This document shows, piece after piece, positions 26,931 through 35,958 of a stretch of DNA of 64,000 nucleotides (position 1 is the stretch's first letter; every line of letters starts with the position of its first letter). Where the stretch lies: positions 124,001 through 188,000 of the forward strand of contig JANLFN010000004.1 of the NCBI GenBank assembly GCA_024655885.1, read 5' to 3'. A model generated the notes under the pieces. That model was not told the DNA's origin. It saw only the letters and a list, made by a program, of their open reading frames with translations, and ran no database searches. The stretch is from Eubacteriales bacterium. GTDB lineage: Bacteria; Bacillota; Clostridia; Acetivibrionales; JANLFN01. Made by a program: the position numbers and the translations under genes.

Positions 26931-28427
26931 CTATTGATTTAAAATTTCCACCGCTTTTGCATACGGAGCGTCATTTTCCATCACCAGTTTTTCCAGCCTG
27001 TCGTTGAGCGCGTGCTGGGTGGCAAAATCAAGCACTCCGCAGGGGAATAAGCCGTTGTCCCGCTGGAATTTCGCAAGGGCGTTGAAGGTTTTGGCGTCCA
27101 GCTTTGCGTCCGGCGCGTCAACCTCATAGCCGTCTGCCTTCAATATTTCTTCCGCGTAGTACACATCCATGCCTTCGCCGTTCAAGGACAGCTTCTCCTT
27201 TCCGGACAGCCTCTGTACGGCAGTGACGTCGACGCCGTTGACCTCTGCGGAATCATCCACCTCTATGTCCGGCGTCAATCCCGTCCCGTCAATCATCCGG
27301 CCGCTGGGCGTAGTATAGGTTCCCGTGGTGATTTTGGTCCATCCCATGATGTCGCTATCCTGGGGAGTGATCCCCAGCTTCTCCAGGTCCTCTCCGTCGG
27401 CGATTTTCCTTCCCAGCTGGGCTTCATATTTTTTATAGGCCTCCGGTGTCAGGATGGGGAAAACAGACTGAACCTTGGCCTTTCCAAAGGTTTTCGTGCC
27501 TATCAGGACCCCTGCCTTTGTGTCCTGTATGGCTCCCGCCAAAATTTCGGAGGCGCTTGCGCTCATCTTGTTTACCAGCACCGCCAGCTTATACTTGGGC
27601 GACTCAAGGGAAGAATAATACTCCACATCCTGCTGGTCCTCATCCTTAAAGTCCAGCTTGGTTATGAGTCCCTTAGGCACAAATTTCCTGGCTGCCATAA
27701 CCGCCATTTCCGCTTCTCCTCCCGGATTGTCCCTCAGGTCCAGGATAAGCTTTTTAACCCCGTTCCCGTCCATCTCGGACAGGGCTTTGAGCAAAAAGCC
27801 GTAGGTGTTGGAATTGAAAATCTCTATCTTGATATAGCCTATTCCGTCTTTAATCTTGTAAGTGATGGGGTTGATGGTGACCTGAGCCCTTTCCACATCG
27901 ATTTTTATGGTACCTTCGGTGCCGCTGCGCACAATGCCCAAGGTGACACTGGTCCCCGGTTCTCCTTTGATGAGGCGTGTGGCGTCATCGGGGGAAGCTC
28001 CCACCAGGCTCTTCCCGCCGGCCTCTACAATCTTATCCCCCACATAGATTTTTGATTTTTCCGCCGGAGAGCCCTCAAATACCTTTCCCACCACAATATA
28101 GTCGTCCTCCTTGTAGATGGAGACCCCGATTCCCTCATAGTTTCCGCTCATTTCCCCCAGGAATTGGTCCGCCTCTTCAGGGGTCCAGTAGGTGGTGTAG
28201 GGATCCAAGGTGCCAAACATGCCCTTTAATGCGCCTTCTATCAGCTGGCTGTCGGTGACATCCCCCTTGTATTTTTCCTTGATCATGTCCATTACGCTTT
28301 TAAGGTAATCCAGGTCCTTTGCCGCGTCCCCCGTGCCTGCCGCATCCTGCGCAAAAACCATCTGCGGGAGCACAAGGCAAAAGGCCACAACCACTGCTAT
28401 CACTTTTTTTCTCAAATTTTCACTCAC
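26931..28427 (-). CDS. Secreted S41 carboxyl-terminal processing protease with PG-binding domain
   Basis: 498 residues. A signal peptide (~1-26, ending VFAQ) is followed by a PDZ domain (~95-180), the S41 protease domain (~190-325) and a C-terminal peptidoglycan-binding fold ('AKLDAKTFNALAKFQRDNGLF', ~440-480). The expected nucleophile is Ser291 in 'SASASEILAGAI' and the general base Lys316 in 'TFGKAKVQ'; the more usual motif is GKGSVQ. CtpA-type enzymes trim C-termini of exported proteins. The start is GTG with GGAG upstream. Two SLH proteins lie directly upstream on the same strand, which suggests a cell-envelope function. Confidence 0.92.
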   Translation of the reverse strand: MSENLRKKVIAVVVAFCLVLPQMVFAQDAAGTGDAAKDLDYLKSVMDMIKEKYKGDVTDSQLIEGALKGMFGTLDPYTTYWTPEEADQFLGEMSGNYEGIGVSIYKEDDYIVVGKVFEGSPAEKSKIYVGDKIVEAGGKSLVGASPDDATRLIKGEPGTSVTLGIVRSGTEGTIKIDVERAQVTINPITYKIKDGIGYIKIEIFNSNTYGFLLKALSEMDGNGVKKLILDLRDNPGGEAEMAVMAARKFVPKGLITKLDFKDEDQQDVEYYSSLESPKYKLAVLVNKMSASASEILAGAIQDTKAGVLIGTKTFGKAKVQSVFPILTPEAYKKYEAQLGRKIADGEDLEKLGITPQDSDIMGWTKITTGTYTTPSGRMIDGTGLTPDIEVDDSAEVNGVDVTAVQRLSGKEKLSLNGEGMDVYYAEEILKADGYEVDAPDAKLDAKTFNALAKFQRDNGLFPCGVLDFATQHALNDRLEKLVMENDAPYAKAVEILNQ

Positions 28428-28454
28428 AATAATTCTCCTTTTTTAACTAAACGA

Positions 28455-28477
28455 AGGGCCCGTCCTTGGTGGGCCCT
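28455..28477 (-). terminator. Intrinsic terminator after the 511-aa SLH gene
   Basis: Stem AGGGCCC / GGGCCCT with a 9-nt loop, 4 nt past the stop codon. The minus-strand flank TTCGTTTAGTT is only partly U-rich, so termination may be partial with readthrough into the protease gene. Confidence 0.6.
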
Positions 28478-28480
28478 CCC

Positions 28481-30016
28481 CTATGGCGCATAGTCCACAA
28501 TTTCCTTGTAGTTCTTCTTTATACTGCTGCGCATGTAGTCAATAAACCGGTTGATCATGGCGGAGGCCCTCGCTTTGGTCAGGTTGGCGTCGGGGTTCAA
28601 GTATCCCCTCTCATCCCCCCGGACCAGCCCTATTTTTTCCGCCACATAGGCCGCCTTCCTGGCATATTCCGGTATCTGGTCATTGTCCCTGAAGGTTGTC
28701 ACCGCCCCCGCCGCAGGCGCCATGCCCTCCAGCCCCAGCGCCCGCACAAACACCGTGAGCGCGTCCGCCACCGTCAGGTTCCCCTCCGGTTCAAAGGAAT
28801 CCTCTCCCTTTCCGCTGATGAGGCCCCTCTTGAAGGCATCATTAATTCCCTGGAAATAAGGACTCTGGGTGGATACATCGCTGAAGGGCGACACAACCGT
28901 CTGGTTCCTTCCCCTAGCGGCGGATGAGGCCGTCGTGGTCCTGACCGTCAGGGAAGGGTCGGCAGGCACCGCCCTTGCCGCCTGGGACATGGCTGCGGCA
29001 AACTCAGCCCTTGTCATAAACTGCTCAGGGTCAAAGGAGGCTTCGTTTCCTTTATAGACCTCCAGGCTGTAGAGGGCCTCAATGTCATTTTCCGCCCAGT
29101 GCCCTTTTAACTGGCTTATATCGGGGACCGGCAGCCTTGTTTCGGAGGGAAAGCTCTCCAGGCTGAGGCTGTTCTTATATGAAAGCATGGTATCCGTCGG
29201 AATGCCCTTCGAATCAAATTCAGGCAGCGAGCTGTTGTATTCCAGCACGCTGCTGCTGCTCTGGGTCTGGACATAACCTCCCTCGAAGCTGATCTGGTCC
29301 GGCTCGTTTTTTACATACCGCAGTTCCTTTGTATTGGTGGAGGAAAGGGCTACACTTGCCGTTCCTCCCCATTTGTCAATGGTGTTCCCTTTTTTCATCT
29401 CACTTTCTATAACATAATCGAACAATCCCACTTCGGTGGAGCCCCAGTACTGGTCATAGCCGTAAAACCTGCCTGTGGCCTTCACGGTAACGGTGCCCGA
29501 ACCTGTCTGGTACACCTTTGTCCCCCGCATGTCTCCGGTAAAATAATTGATGGCGGGCTTTGCGTCCACGAGAGCGGAACGGGTATAGGTATAGCTCTGC
29601 AGTGTATAGGTGGTGCCTCCGATAGTAATTCTCTCTGTCGGGTTCTTGCTGAAGAAGGTCTCCTCTATGGTCTGTCCGTTATCCTTCTGGGTGAGCCTGG
29701 TCTCAAAGGTCAAAGTCCTGGCCAGGGTGGCGGACTTGTCCGCATTTTTCAGGCTGTATGTGTAGGTGGAGCTGATGGTTCCCTGCTTCATGGATTTGGT
29801 TACCGTTAAAGTCCCCTTGAAAACCACCGGCTCCCCGCTGATGAAGCACACCTCCTGGTAATCGAAGGTCACTTTTCCCGATGTCTTGGGCGCCGACTGC
29901 TCCGCCGAAATGCCTCCTTCGTACCCGCAGTCCCCCTCTCTTGCATAGGCGGGGGACGGTATAAGCACGGCTATCAGCGCGGCTATGTAAATCATGTACT
30001 TGACCCTTTTCATCAT
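28481..30016 (-). CDS. Exported protein with C-terminal S-layer homology domains
   Basis: 511 residues. The signal peptide runs to about residue 25 (AYAREG). Residues ~40-300 are beta-rich and not recognised; they contain repeated Thr/Ser-rich strands. The C-terminus has three SLH modules: 'LKGHWAENDIEALYSLEVYKG' (~305-350), 'FSDVSTQSPYFQGINDAFKRG' (~375-430) and 'IPEYARKAAYVAEKIGLVRGD' (~445-500). SLH domains attach proteins to pyruvylated secondary cell-wall polymer. It lies between the protease gene and a second SLH gene with a 28-nt gap, so all three are probably cotranscribed. Function of the N-terminal part is unknown. Confidence 0.9.
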   Translation of the reverse strand: MMKRVKYMIYIAALIAVLIPSPAYAREGDCGYEGGISAEQSAPKTSGKVTFDYQEVCFISGEPVVFKGTLTVTKSMKQGTISSTYTYSLKNADKSATLARTLTFETRLTQKDNGQTIEETFFSKNPTERITIGGTTYTLQSYTYTRSALVDAKPAINYFTGDMRGTKVYQTGSGTVTVKATGRFYGYDQYWGSTEVGLFDYVIESEMKKGNTIDKWGGTASVALSSTNTKELRYVKNEPDQISFEGGYVQTQSSSSVLEYNSSLPEFDSKGIPTDTMLSYKNSLSLESFPSETRLPVPDISQLKGHWAENDIEALYSLEVYKGNEASFDPEQFMTRAEFAAAMSQAARAVPADPSLTVRTTTASSAARGRNQTVVSPFSDVSTQSPYFQGINDAFKRGLISGKGEDSFEPEGNLTVADALTVFVRALGLEGMAPAAGAVTTFRDNDQIPEYARKAAYVAEKIGLVRGDERGYLNPDANLTKARASAMINRFIDYMRSSIKKNYKEIVDYAP

Positions 30017-30044
30017 TTGCTATCCCCCCGTTGGTTTTTCATTT

Positions 30045-33000
30045 TTACGGAGCCTCAACCAGAATGATATAGGCGTCTCCCGTCTGGGTGCTGTCCTTTT
30101 TGAGTATCCTTACGGTGTCTCCCTTTTGCAGCTTGGAAGCCTTTATGGCGCTGTCCCCCTTTAAAATGAGGGTGTTCTTGAGAAGGTTCAGGGTCATCTC
30201 CTTGCCGTCCTTCCACAGATAGCTGCTCAAGTCGTAGGTTTTGACGTTTTTGAGTTTTATCCCTGTGGGCTCCTGTATCACACTTCCTTCCTCTCCAAGG
30301 GTTGCGCCCGTGATATCGTAAATTTCCCCGCGGACATTGATGCTGCCGAAGGGCGCCGTGCTCACAAGCAGGGCATTGGAGTCCTTTGCCAGGACATACA
30401 CCGTCTTGTCCAGGTAGCTGTTGTCTCCGTAAGCCACAAAATTCCGCTGTCCCACCACTCCCACATCGTCCAGGATCCTGGTGCCGCTTCCCAGGTTAAA
30501 GGTCATGGGGGTGTTGGTGTATTCCCATTTCAGGTCCTTGAGCTGGGAGAAAGACCCAACGGTAAAGCTTTTGCCGTCATCGATCCCGCTGATCCGGCCG
30601 CGGTAAACCTGGACCGCGTTGGTTCCCGCAGTCCCTTCCACCTGGATGACGCCGGCGAAATAATCTCCGCTGTCATAACTCCTGTTGGCGGCTATACGGA
30701 CAGTGTCCCGGGCCGTCAGGCTGTTCCCCCGGACCAGCCTTCCATCCTTGACGATGATGGAGCCCGGGCCGTACTTGACGCTGCTGTACGCGTTGGTCAG
30801 GTCAAATTCCCCTTTGCCCGATACCACATTTTTAATGCTGTCGCTGTAGAGCACTTCGGTATCGCCGCTGTTTATAAAACTGACCACAACCGCCCTCTCC
30901 CTGTCCCCGTAGTCCCTTTGGACGGCAATATAGGCGTCGTTGTTTTTTGCGTACCGGTTCACATAGGAAAGATCCGTAGCTTTATTGTTCCAGTAGACGG
31001 CATAATCATCCCCAAGCTTTATGCGGCTGACCCCCTTCCGGTCGGTCCTCACCCACCGCCCGTTTTTAAAGACCTGCAGGTTTTGTGCCACAATGTCTCC
31101 TGAAACATCATCTATGTAAGATATGCTGCCCTTATAAATATTCGCCACCAGATTCCCGCTTGCCTCAAGGACGATTTCTTTCACATCCGTGGACTTGTTG
31201 GTGATATTCAGGAGCAGCCTCACCCGGTCTCCCGGCTTCAGCCCGCCGTAGCTCGAAAGCTTGCCGCCGTCCACCACCGGGACGCCGCTTTTCACATCCA
31301 GCACCTGCTGGGTCCCGTCGTCGTACTCCACGGTAAAGGATGCCGGGTTCTTTGAAATCACCTGTCCGTATTTTACCGTATAGTTATCCACCGCACTGAT
31401 TGAAACCACGTTCCCGCCGTTATCGGTCTTCAGGAATGCGGTATCGCCTATCTCGATATCTTCCAGGCTTCCGCTTTTATGGTTTTTGTAAACCTCCACA
31501 TCCTCAGGGTTTGAAAAACTGTAGGTCCTGTTGAGAATCAGCTTCTGTTCGGCATCCGCACCGGTGCCTGTCCCATCTTCATTGTACAGCGTTATATATC
31601 CCAGCTTTGGATTGCAGTCCTCCACAATTCCCTTAACGATGCCTTTTTCTCTGTTGTTCATATTCAGGTCCACGGTTTTTACGGCATAGACCAGGCCGTC
31701 ACGCAGGGTCAATATAGCGTAAGTACCCGGAATCAGGCTTCCCATGTCCGAGCTTTTGCCGTCTATCTCCACCGTTGCCCCGTTGATGTACCGGTAAGAG
31801 GTATTTATGCCCTCCCCGCTGATGTCGAAGGTGGAACCCCCCATTGCTCCCTCCATATCCGGGAAGTCCAGCCCAAAAACCTGTGAAGCGCTGATAAGCC
31901 CGTTGGCCGTATCCACACCGGTGACCTGCACCGCCATATACTGTGTATCCCTTGAATTGGAAATTACCTTCACATATTTCACGGTGTTGTCGGGCGCCGT
32001 AATGTACTCTATCCGGTCTCCCTCTTCCAGCAAACCGCTCTTTCCTATGGCCCCGTCCTTGTAGACCACCACATCCCTCTCCCCGGCCGGCAGGCTTTCA
32101 CCGCTGCGCTCGTTCAGGCCGGAATCCGTCCCGTTCCCCGGGGCTGTCACCCGGATTTGGTGAAGTTTTCCGTTGGTGTTGCGTATATTGAAGGTGGTGG
32201 TGGTTACGTCGGCACCGGAGGATAAATCTTTGGACTTAAGGATCCCTTCAATGGTTCCAAGATTTTTTTCATAGTTCATCTGGGGCAGGATCAGGGCCTC
32301 GGCGTTTTTTATAATCTGGGCGGCCTGTTCCCTGGTAACCGTCTGGGTGGGACCGAAATGTCCGTTTCCGTCACCGTTCATAACGCCGTTTTGAAGGATG
32401 GGCTCAATATACGGGATCTTCACCGGGTCGGTGTTTTGCCAGTCGGAATAGCTGTTGAATATTTTTTGCTGGCTGTACACAGGCTGGAGCTTCATGGCTT
32501 TTGCCAGCCAATAGGCCAGTTCCTGCCTCTGGGCGGGCGCTCCCCTGTGAAAGCTGGCGGCGGTCAGCGTGGTCTGGTCCACGGCAAAGGCATCCGCCAG
32601 GTCCTGTGAGGTGATAAGTCCTTCATTCGCAGCCAGCTGCAAATACCCGTCCGACCACATGCTCAAAGGGTTGGTTTTTTTGTCCGCCTTTTGCCTGGCA
32701 TTGTCCAGGGCTTCCGCCGCCTTCTGGGCATCCGCTTCACGCCCCACGGCCCTGTAAGCCATGGCAATGGCCTGCTCTTTTGAAATCGGGCTTTTCAAGC
32801 CGAACTGCCTGTCTCCGTAACCTTTCATCAGGTCCAGGGCCCCGGTTTCGTAAATGGCCTCCTTGGCCCAGGTGCCGGAGGCTTTCACATCCTGGTAGTC
32901 TATGTTGGCGATAATGGTTGAGGCATTGCCGATGCCCGAAAATACCTTTTCAGGCACCTCCTCTGAGGCTGCGGCCGCCGCAAGGAAACAGGGCGACATC

Positions 33001-33071
33001 ATAAAAGCCGCCATCATCACGGATAAGCCCTTCATAAAACGGCCCGCCGCTTTTAGTCTTTTGTACAGCAT
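30045..33071 (-). CDS. Large S-layer homology domain protein
   Basis: 1008 residues. A signal peptide (~1-36) precedes SLH-type modules near the N-terminus: 'GTWAKEAIYETGALDLMKGYGDRQFG' (~65-90), a weaker module around 'WSDGYLQLAANEGLITSQDLA', and 'IPYIEPILQNGVMNGDGNGHFGP' (~220-245). The remaining ~750 residues are repetitive and beta-rich, with many short 'GDRVRLLLN' / 'GDTVRI' type units that look like tandem OB- or barrel-like repeats. It is probably a structural surface protein held on the wall by its SLH domains. A 12-bp imperfect palindrome lies ~27 nt upstream of the start codon. Confidence 0.88.
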   Translation of the reverse strand: MLYKRLKAAGRFMKGLSVMMAAFMMSPCFLAAAAASEEVPEKVFSGIGNASTIIANIDYQDVKASGTWAKEAIYETGALDLMKGYGDRQFGLKSPISKEQAIAMAYRAVGREADAQKAAEALDNARQKADKKTNPLSMWSDGYLQLAANEGLITSQDLADAFAVDQTTLTAASFHRGAPAQRQELAYWLAKAMKLQPVYSQQKIFNSYSDWQNTDPVKIPYIEPILQNGVMNGDGNGHFGPTQTVTREQAAQIIKNAEALILPQMNYEKNLGTIEGILKSKDLSSGADVTTTTFNIRNTNGKLHQIRVTAPGNGTDSGLNERSGESLPAGERDVVVYKDGAIGKSGLLEEGDRIEYITAPDNTVKYVKVISNSRDTQYMAVQVTGVDTANGLISASQVFGLDFPDMEGAMGGSTFDISGEGINTSYRYINGATVEIDGKSSDMGSLIPGTYAILTLRDGLVYAVKTVDLNMNNREKGIVKGIVEDCNPKLGYITLYNEDGTGTGADAEQKLILNRTYSFSNPEDVEVYKNHKSGSLEDIEIGDTAFLKTDNGGNVVSISAVDNYTVKYGQVISKNPASFTVEYDDGTQQVLDVKSGVPVVDGGKLSSYGGLKPGDRVRLLLNITNKSTDVKEIVLEASGNLVANIYKGSISYIDDVSGDIVAQNLQVFKNGRWVRTDRKGVSRIKLGDDYAVYWNNKATDLSYVNRYAKNNDAYIAVQRDYGDRERAVVVSFINSGDTEVLYSDSIKNVVSGKGEFDLTNAYSSVKYGPGSIIVKDGRLVRGNSLTARDTVRIAANRSYDSGDYFAGVIQVEGTAGTNAVQVYRGRISGIDDGKSFTVGSFSQLKDLKWEYTNTPMTFNLGSGTRILDDVGVVGQRNFVAYGDNSYLDKTVYVLAKDSNALLVSTAPFGSINVRGEIYDITGATLGEEGSVIQEPTGIKLKNVKTYDLSSYLWKDGKEMTLNLLKNTLILKGDSAIKASKLQKGDTVRILKKDSTQTGDAYIILVEAP

Positions 33072-33097
33072 AGATCGATCTCCATATTCCGTTGAAT

Positions 33098-33123
33098 TGG
33101 CGATATAATCTTATATCGGCAAT
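33098..33123. promoter_or_regulatory. Palindrome upstream of the SLH gene
   Basis: TTGGCGATATAATC-type arm with its complement: CGATATAA (33101-33108) / TTATATCG (33111-33118), extended by TTG/CAA with one mismatch. It is 27-52 nt upstream of the SLH ATG and may be an operator overlapping the promoter, or a terminator of the upstream ddl-argS unit. Confidence 0.45.
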
Positions 33124-33137
33124 TTTTCCCCAAGGGA

Positions 33138-33776
33138 TTATTTATAATTTAGCAAAACCACGCCGGAAGTTTTTCCCAGATCCTCTTTTTTAAGCTCAAG
33201 CTCGGTACTTCCGGTTCTAACGGGCTGTCCCGCAAGGTCCAGGAAACGGTCCACCGTATCCAGTTCAAAGGTGACCTGCTGGGTTTTAAAATGCATGGGC
33301 ACCGTGATGACGGGTTTTAAGAGTTTCACCGTTTCATAGGCATCCTTATAGTCAATGGTAAATACTCCCCCTACCGGGATTAAAAGCACATCCACCCCTT
33401 TGAGCTCTTCCACCTGCTCCCGGGTGGGAATATGCCCCAAATCTCCGCAGTGGCACACCCTGATGCCGTCGATGGCGAACTTGAACACTATGTTTTTTCC
33501 TCTTTTAGTCCCGCCCTCGTTGTCGTGCAGGGTAGGAATACCCTGGATTTCCAGTCCTTTTTCAAAATATTTCCCGGGTGAATCGAAGCATGTAAATTTT
33601 CCTTTCGCCATGCTCTTGTTGTTGTGGTCGAAATGTCCGTGGCTGATGGTGACAATATCCGTCTCCACCCGGGGCACCGCATATCCCACCTTGTTGTCAA
33701 AGGGGTCTGTAAGTACTTTTACGCCTGCCTCTGAAGTCAACAGGAAGCATGAATGTCCAAACCACTTAATCTTCAT
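33138..33776 (-). CDS. UPF0173-type metal-dependent hydrolase
   Basis: 212 residues of the small MBL-fold UPF0173 (YtkL) family. The N-terminus 'MKIKWFGHSCFLLTSEAG' is diagnostic. The metal motif is 'TISHGHFDHNNKS' (~44-56), followed by 'RVCHCGDLGHIPT', 'VLLIPVGGVFTID' and 'ITVPMHFKTQ', all conserved positions. The biological substrate is unknown in this family. It is the last gene of the ddl-murI-DUF1934-argS unit, 21 nt after argS. GAGGAAT before the ATG is a reasonable binding site. Confidence 0.9.
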   Translation of the reverse strand: MKIKWFGHSCFLLTSEAGVKVLTDPFDNKVGYAVPRVETDIVTISHGHFDHNNKSMAKGKFTCFDSPGKYFEKGLEIQGIPTLHDNEGGTKRGKNIVFKFAIDGIRVCHCGDLGHIPTREQVEELKGVDVLLIPVGGVFTIDYKDAYETVKLLKPVITVPMHFKTQQVTFELDTVDRFLDLAGQPVRTGSTELELKKEDLGKTSGVVLLNYK

Positions 33777-33797
33777 ACCGATTCCTCCTTAATATAA

Positions 33798-35492
33798 TCA
33801 CATTCTCTCGGGAGCGGATATTTTTATCAGGCCCAGCACATTCCTGATCACGGTTCTGGTAGCGTCTACAAGCACAAGCCTTGCCTTCATCAAACCCTCC
33901 TCTTCCCCCTTCACCCTGCAGGCGTTATAAAAGCTGTGGAAAAGAGAAGCCACATCCTGTACATAGCGGGTAAGCCTGCTGGGCTCAAGAGTCTGGGCCG
34001 CTATCCTTATCTCTTCGGGAAGCTCCGCCAGCTTCTTTAAGAGTTCTATTTCCTCCTTTTTTTGAAGCAGTGTCAGGTCGGCCCCGGATGCCTCGGGCAC
34101 CTGGATGCCGTCCTCTTCCAAAAGCCTCAACAGGCTGCAAATCCTGGCATGGGCATACTGCACGTAGAACACCGGGTTATCATTGGACTGCTGGACGGCC
34201 AGGTCAAGGTCGAAGTCCAGGTGGCTGCCTGAAGCCTTGGTGTTGAATATGAACCTGGCCGCATCCCTTCCCACCTCTTCCAAAAGATCGGCCAGTGAAA
34301 TGGCCTTGCCGGTTCTCTTGGACATTCTGGCGATTTCTCCGTTCCTGTAAAGCCGTACCAGCTGGAAAATTACGATATCCAGCTTATCCGCATCAATCCC
34401 AAGGGCCGCCACCGCGCCCTTCATCCTGGCCACATGCCCGTGGTGGTCCGCTCCCAGCAGGTCTATGACCCTGTCAAATCCGCGCTTTATAAACTTGTTC
34501 CTGTGATAGGCAATGTCCGACGCAAAATAGGTGGGTATGCCGTTGTTCCTTATAATCACCTCATCCTTTTCTGCGCCGAATTGGGACGCTTTAAACCATA
34601 GGGCCCCGTCTTTCTCGAAGGTGTACCCCTTGTCCTGCAAATAATCCAGGGTCTCCTGAAGCTCTCCGCTGTCGTACAGGGACTGCTCCGAAAACCAGAC
34701 GTCATAGGTTATTCCGTAGCTTTCCAGGTCATTTTTCATTTTTTCCAGATTTTTTTCCAGGGCATATTTTACCAGTTCTCTGCGCCTTTCCAGGGGCTGT
34801 AGGTTCAAAAGCCTGTCCCCGTTTTGGGCGATGAAATTCCTCATATGCTCCACAATATCTTCGCCATGATAGCCGTCTTCCGGAAAGGGAACCGCGTCCT
34901 CCCCCTTTAAAAGCTGGATATACCTTGCCTCCAGGGATATTCCGAACTTTTCTATCTGGTTGCCGGCGTCATTGATGTAAAATTCCCGGGTCACGTCGAA
35001 GCCGGCCGCCTCAAGTACGCTTGCAATGCAGTCGCCCAGCGCTCCGCCCCTGGCATTTCCCATATGCAGCGGTCCTGTGGGGTTTGCACTGACAAACTCC
35101 ACCATCACCTTTTTGCCTTCACCCATAGAAATCCTGCCGTAGTTTTCCCCTTCCGCCTGGATGGCCTTTAAAGTGTCAAAGAGCCAGTTATTGTTTAAAT
35201 GGAAGTTAATAAAGCCTGGCCCCGCACATTCCACTCTTTCTATGTACGTATTTTCCAGGCTGAGGTTTTTAATAATAATTTCCGCGGTTTGCCTGGGAGG
35301 CTTCCTCACCAGCTTTGTAACCTGCATGGCCACATTGGTTGAAAAGTCGCCGTGGTCCTTTTCCCTGGGTATTTCAACCTCCACCTCCTGAATTTGGACC
35401 GGCGGTATTTCCCCTGCCCCGGACGCACGGACCAAAGCTTTTTCCACAACCTCCCTAATTTCCTGTTTCACATTTTCTATCATGTTCACCAT
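33798..35492 (-). CDS. argS: Arginyl-tRNA synthetase
   Basis: 564 residues, normal length. The N-terminal Add-1 domain includes 'DHGDFSTNVAMQVTKLVRKPP'. The HIGH motif is 'SANPTGPLHMGNARGGALGD' (~115-134) and the KMSKS-like motif is 'RMSKRTGKAISL'. The C-terminal DALR anticodon-binding domain has 'LTRYVQDVASLFHSFYNACRV' and ends 'IKISAPERM'. It charges tRNA-Arg. The ATG at 35492 has AGGA 7 nt upstream and overlaps the DUF1934 gene by 38 nt; an ATG three codons later is an alternative. No T-box leader was found. Confidence 0.98.
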   Translation of the reverse strand: MVNMIENVKQEIREVVEKALVRASGAGEIPPVQIQEVEVEIPREKDHGDFSTNVAMQVTKLVRKPPRQTAEIIIKNLSLENTYIERVECAGPGFINFHLNNNWLFDTLKAIQAEGENYGRISMGEGKKVMVEFVSANPTGPLHMGNARGGALGDCIASVLEAAGFDVTREFYINDAGNQIEKFGISLEARYIQLLKGEDAVPFPEDGYHGEDIVEHMRNFIAQNGDRLLNLQPLERRRELVKYALEKNLEKMKNDLESYGITYDVWFSEQSLYDSGELQETLDYLQDKGYTFEKDGALWFKASQFGAEKDEVIIRNNGIPTYFASDIAYHRNKFIKRGFDRVIDLLGADHHGHVARMKGAVAALGIDADKLDIVIFQLVRLYRNGEIARMSKRTGKAISLADLLEEVGRDAARFIFNTKASGSHLDFDLDLAVQQSNDNPVFYVQYAHARICSLLRLLEEDGIQVPEASGADLTLLQKKEEIELLKKLAELPEEIRIAAQTLEPSRLTRYVQDVASLFHSFYNACRVKGEEEGLMKARLVLVDATRTVIRNVLGLIKISAPERM

Positions 35493-35922
35493 GAAAATGT
35501 CCTGCCTCTCTTATAAACATGTAAAAATCATTCACACCGGATTTGTTGTTATCTATTTCAAGCTCGTAATCCACCCAGATTTCTCCACCGTCGTCATTCA
35601 CATTAATCCGTACCTCATTGGCGAATACGCCTATGGTAAAGGTCCCGAAGGAGGTATCGTAATAGGAAAAATGCTTCTGTCCCCGTTCAAAAATAAAATG
35701 GGAGTTGACAGCACCGAATCTCATCAGGGTGACGGTTCCGCCGATAATTTTCAATGTGGTGGTGGTCCCCTCCATTCCCGTGACTTCACTTTCCTTATAG
35801 GTCACATAGTACGCCCCGCCTTTTTTGTAGTACTTGCCTTCGGTTACCAGTTCCAGCCTGTGTAAGTCGTTATTGTCCAAAGCCTGGGTACCCCTGACGG
35901 AAATAATCACATTTTTGGTCAT
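35455..35922 (-). CDS. DUF1934 domain protein (YwiB-like)
   Basis: 155 residues, predicted cytosolic beta-barrel. Family-typical stretches are 'VIISVRGTQ', 'YYVTYKESEVTGMEGTTTTLKI', 'VTLMRFGAVNSHFIFERGQKHFSYYDTSFG' and 'VDYELEIDN'. DUF1934 genes commonly sit just upstream of argS in Firmicutes, as here, where the 3' end overlaps argS by 38 nt. The function is unknown. A lipocalin-like fold is a family-level expectation, not something visible in the sequence. Confidence 0.9.
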   Translation of the reverse strand: MTKNVIISVRGTQALDNNDLHRLELVTEGKYYKKGGAYYVTYKESEVTGMEGTTTTLKIIGGTVTLMRFGAVNSHFIFERGQKHFSYYDTSFGTFTIGVFANEVRINVNDDGGEIWVDYELEIDNNKSGVNDFYMFIREAGHFHGEHDRKCETGN

Positions 35923-35958
35923 TTTTCTCTCCTCCCCGACCGCATAACTTCCGGCATC

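Noticed and set aside
35493-35958. T-box leader for argS
   Set aside because: No T-box (TGGNACCGCG-like) sequence; argS overlaps the upstream gene.
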